DNA of 64,000 nucleotides from Clostridium sartagoforme AAU1 (lineage in GTDB: Bacteria > Bacillota > Clostridia > Clostridiales > Clostridiaceae). Position numbers and translations under genes: made by a program. The notes under the pieces were generated by a model that saw only the letters and a program-made list of their open reading frames with translations, made no database searches and was not told where the DNA came from. Below are positions 62,857 through 64,000 of the stretch, piece by piece. The DNA is taken from NCBI RefSeq assembly GCF_000401215.1, contig NZ_ASRV01000091.1, positions 1 to 64,000 of the forward strand, in the 5' to 3' direction. How positions within the stretch are numbered: the stretch's first letter is position 1; each line of letters starts with the position of its first letter.

Positions 62857-63930
62857 ATGAGACTTGTTCCTTTAGAAAGTGTTCGAATTAATTCATATCT
62901 TGCTAAAACCTTATACGATATTGAAGGAAGAGTTTTACTAAATGAAGGTACTAAAATCAATACTGTCTTAATAGAAAAACTAAGAAGTTTCAATATAGAC
63001 TTATTATATATTATTGATGATTTAAGTAATGATGATATTAAAAATATAATAAAACCTGATCTTAGGAATAAAGCTTTAGAATTAATAAATAGTACATTTA
63101 AAAATGCAGAAATCTCAGGCTTATCTAATGATAATGATGAATATTTGAAATCTGTTTATTTATTAGCAGAAGAGCTTCTAGATGCTATACTGTCTAATGA
63201 TGATTTATTACCTTATTTAGTAGATATACGAAATCTGAACTTAAATACTTATAATCACTGTGTAAATGTTGCTATTATATCCTTAGTAGTTGGAATAAAT
63301 TTAAAGCTTAATAGAACTGAGCTTTTAAACCTGGCTACAGGTGCACTGATACATGATATAGGTAAAGCTTTTATATATAAAGGTTTAGTTATGAAAGATG
63401 CTCCACTAACTTATGATGAATTTGAATTAATGAAAAATCATTGTCAGAAAGGGTATAATTATATAGAGAATAATGCTTTTATCAATAATGATATTAAAAT
63501 GATAGTATTACAGCATCATGAAAGAATTGATGGTTTAGGGTATCCTAATGGATTATTTGGAAATCAAATAAATAAACTTGCTAAAATAGTTTCAATTGCA
63601 GATATTTATGATATGTTAACATCACAGAAATATTATATACAATCAATGTGCGCCAGTGATGCTTTGGAATATATAATGAGTCATGCAGGTACTATCTTTG
63701 ATTTCAATATAGTTAAAGTCTTTTCTAAAGTTATTGTTCCTTTCCCATACGGGACAGTTGTTAGGTTAAGTAATGGTGATTTAGGTATTGTTAAAGAGAC
63801 CTTTTCAAACTTTCCCTTAAGACCTAATATCAAAATAATAAAAAGTAATATAAAAGAAAATGAAGGAACAACTATAAGTTTAATAAATGAATTATCGATA
63901 GTTATATCACATATAGAAAAAGTTGTATGA
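62857..63930 (+). CDS. HD-GYP domain protein, putative cyclic-di-GMP phosphodiesterase
   Basis: 357 aa. The N-terminal ~120 residues are an input region (VPLESVRINSYLAKTLYD). The HD-GYP domain follows, with HDIGKAFIYKG (metal His-Asp), LQHHERIDGLGYP (His pair and GYP) and the distal AKIVSIADIYDML. The C-terminal ~70 residues are a beta-rich tail (PYGTVVRLSNGDLGIVKE). HD-GYP enzymes hydrolyse cyclic-di-GMP or cGAMP. Ordinary ATG with AGAGGT site. Last complete gene of the window. Confidence 0.92.
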   Translation: MRLVPLESVRINSYLAKTLYDIEGRVLLNEGTKINTVLIEKLRSFNIDLLYIIDDLSNDDIKNIIKPDLRNKALELINSTFKNAEISGLSNDNDEYLKSVYLLAEELLDAILSNDDLLPYLVDIRNLNLNTYNHCVNVAIISLVVGINLKLNRTELLNLATGALIHDIGKAFIYKGLVMKDAPLTYDEFELMKNHCQKGYNYIENNAFINNDIKMIVLQHHERIDGLGYPNGLFGNQINKLAKIVSIADIYDMLTSQKYYIQSMCASDALEYIMSHAGTIFDFNIVKVFSKVIVPFPYGTVVRLSNGDLGIVKETFSNFPLRPNIKIIKSNIKENEGTTISLINELSIVISHIEKVV

Positions 63931-63935
63931 AGCTT

Positions 63936-63962
63936 AAGGTAGAGAATATCTCTGCCTTTTTA
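63936..63962 (+). terminator. Terminator after the HD-GYP gene
   Basis: AAGGTAGAGA / TCTCTGCCTT (one G-T wobble) followed by TTT. The final 38 nt of the window show nothing else. Confidence 0.8.
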
Positions 63963-64000
63963 CTCTATAGGAAATTATATTTTAAAAATCTGTGGATAAA

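Overview
The window is AT-rich chromosomal DNA of a low-GC, spore-forming anaerobe, most likely Clostridium sensu stricto. The evidence is a class III (oxygen-sensitive) ribonucleotide reductase, an Re-citrate/homocitrate-synthase-type gene beside aconitase, SpmA/SpmB, a Csp protease/SleC germination pair, T-box and lysine riboswitch leaders, and GGAGG or GGGGG ribosome binding sites throughout. Nearly all of it reads as ordinary core chromosome. No tRNA, rRNA, CRISPR array or intact insertion sequence was seen.

Layout. 0-8 kb: frameshifted nrdG, a CapA-like protein, aconitase plus Re-citrate/homocitrate synthase, and nrdD. 8-13.6 kb: DegV and PadR, a ferredoxin, an Mrp ATPase, a lipoprotein, a membrane-anchored protein and a K/D-rich protein. 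13.9-23.7 kb: the conserved Firmicute block metG - tatD - yabE - rnmV - ksgA (all minus strand), interrupted by a Na/Pi cotransporter and a second, divergent MetRS; metG has a Met T-box. 23.7-31.5 kb: small membrane proteins, two aminopeptidase P units, and a NhaC-family carrier under a lysine riboswitch. 31.7-38.5 kb: spmA-spmB, a frameshifted ccpA-like regulator, and ileS with an Ile T-box. 38.7-41.1 kb is the only accessory-looking stretch: a BFD-type ferredoxin, orphan small ORFs, a secreted-protein/membrane-protein pair and an IS1380 transposase remnant. 41-51 kb: an RlmI-like methyltransferase (frameshifted), a CAP-domain protein, an ECF sigma factor with its partner, ComB, a radical SAM protein (frameshifted), a lipoprotein and a YkvI transporter. 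50-58 kb: an H-NOX chemoreceptor, then sleC and a double-length Csp protease. 57.6-63.9 kb: an HTH regulator, DUF3783, cyclophilin, a STAS-like protein, murI, a long glutamine synthetase and an HD-GYP protein.

Functional threads. Germination and spore building are served by sleC/csp, spmAB and yabE. Amino-acid responsive control appears as the Met and Ile T-boxes, the lysine riboswitch, two CodY-like boxes and a 34-nt sequence shared upstream of both aminopeptidase units. Anaerobic redox biology is represented by nrdD/nrdG, the ferredoxins and an H-NOX sensor that keeps every oxygen-pocket residue.

Most notable observations: (1) the H-NOX chemoreceptor, whose pocket matches the oxygen-binding Thermoanaerobacter protein residue for residue; (2) a Csp double protease with both catalytic triads apparently intact; (3) three intergenic palindromes built from heptanucleotide repeats; (4) four genes each broken by loss of one base in a homopolymer run, which probably reflects sequencing error; (5) a MetRS paralogue with an altered KMSKS loop; (6) the shared 34-nt element. 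No single large novel system is evident.
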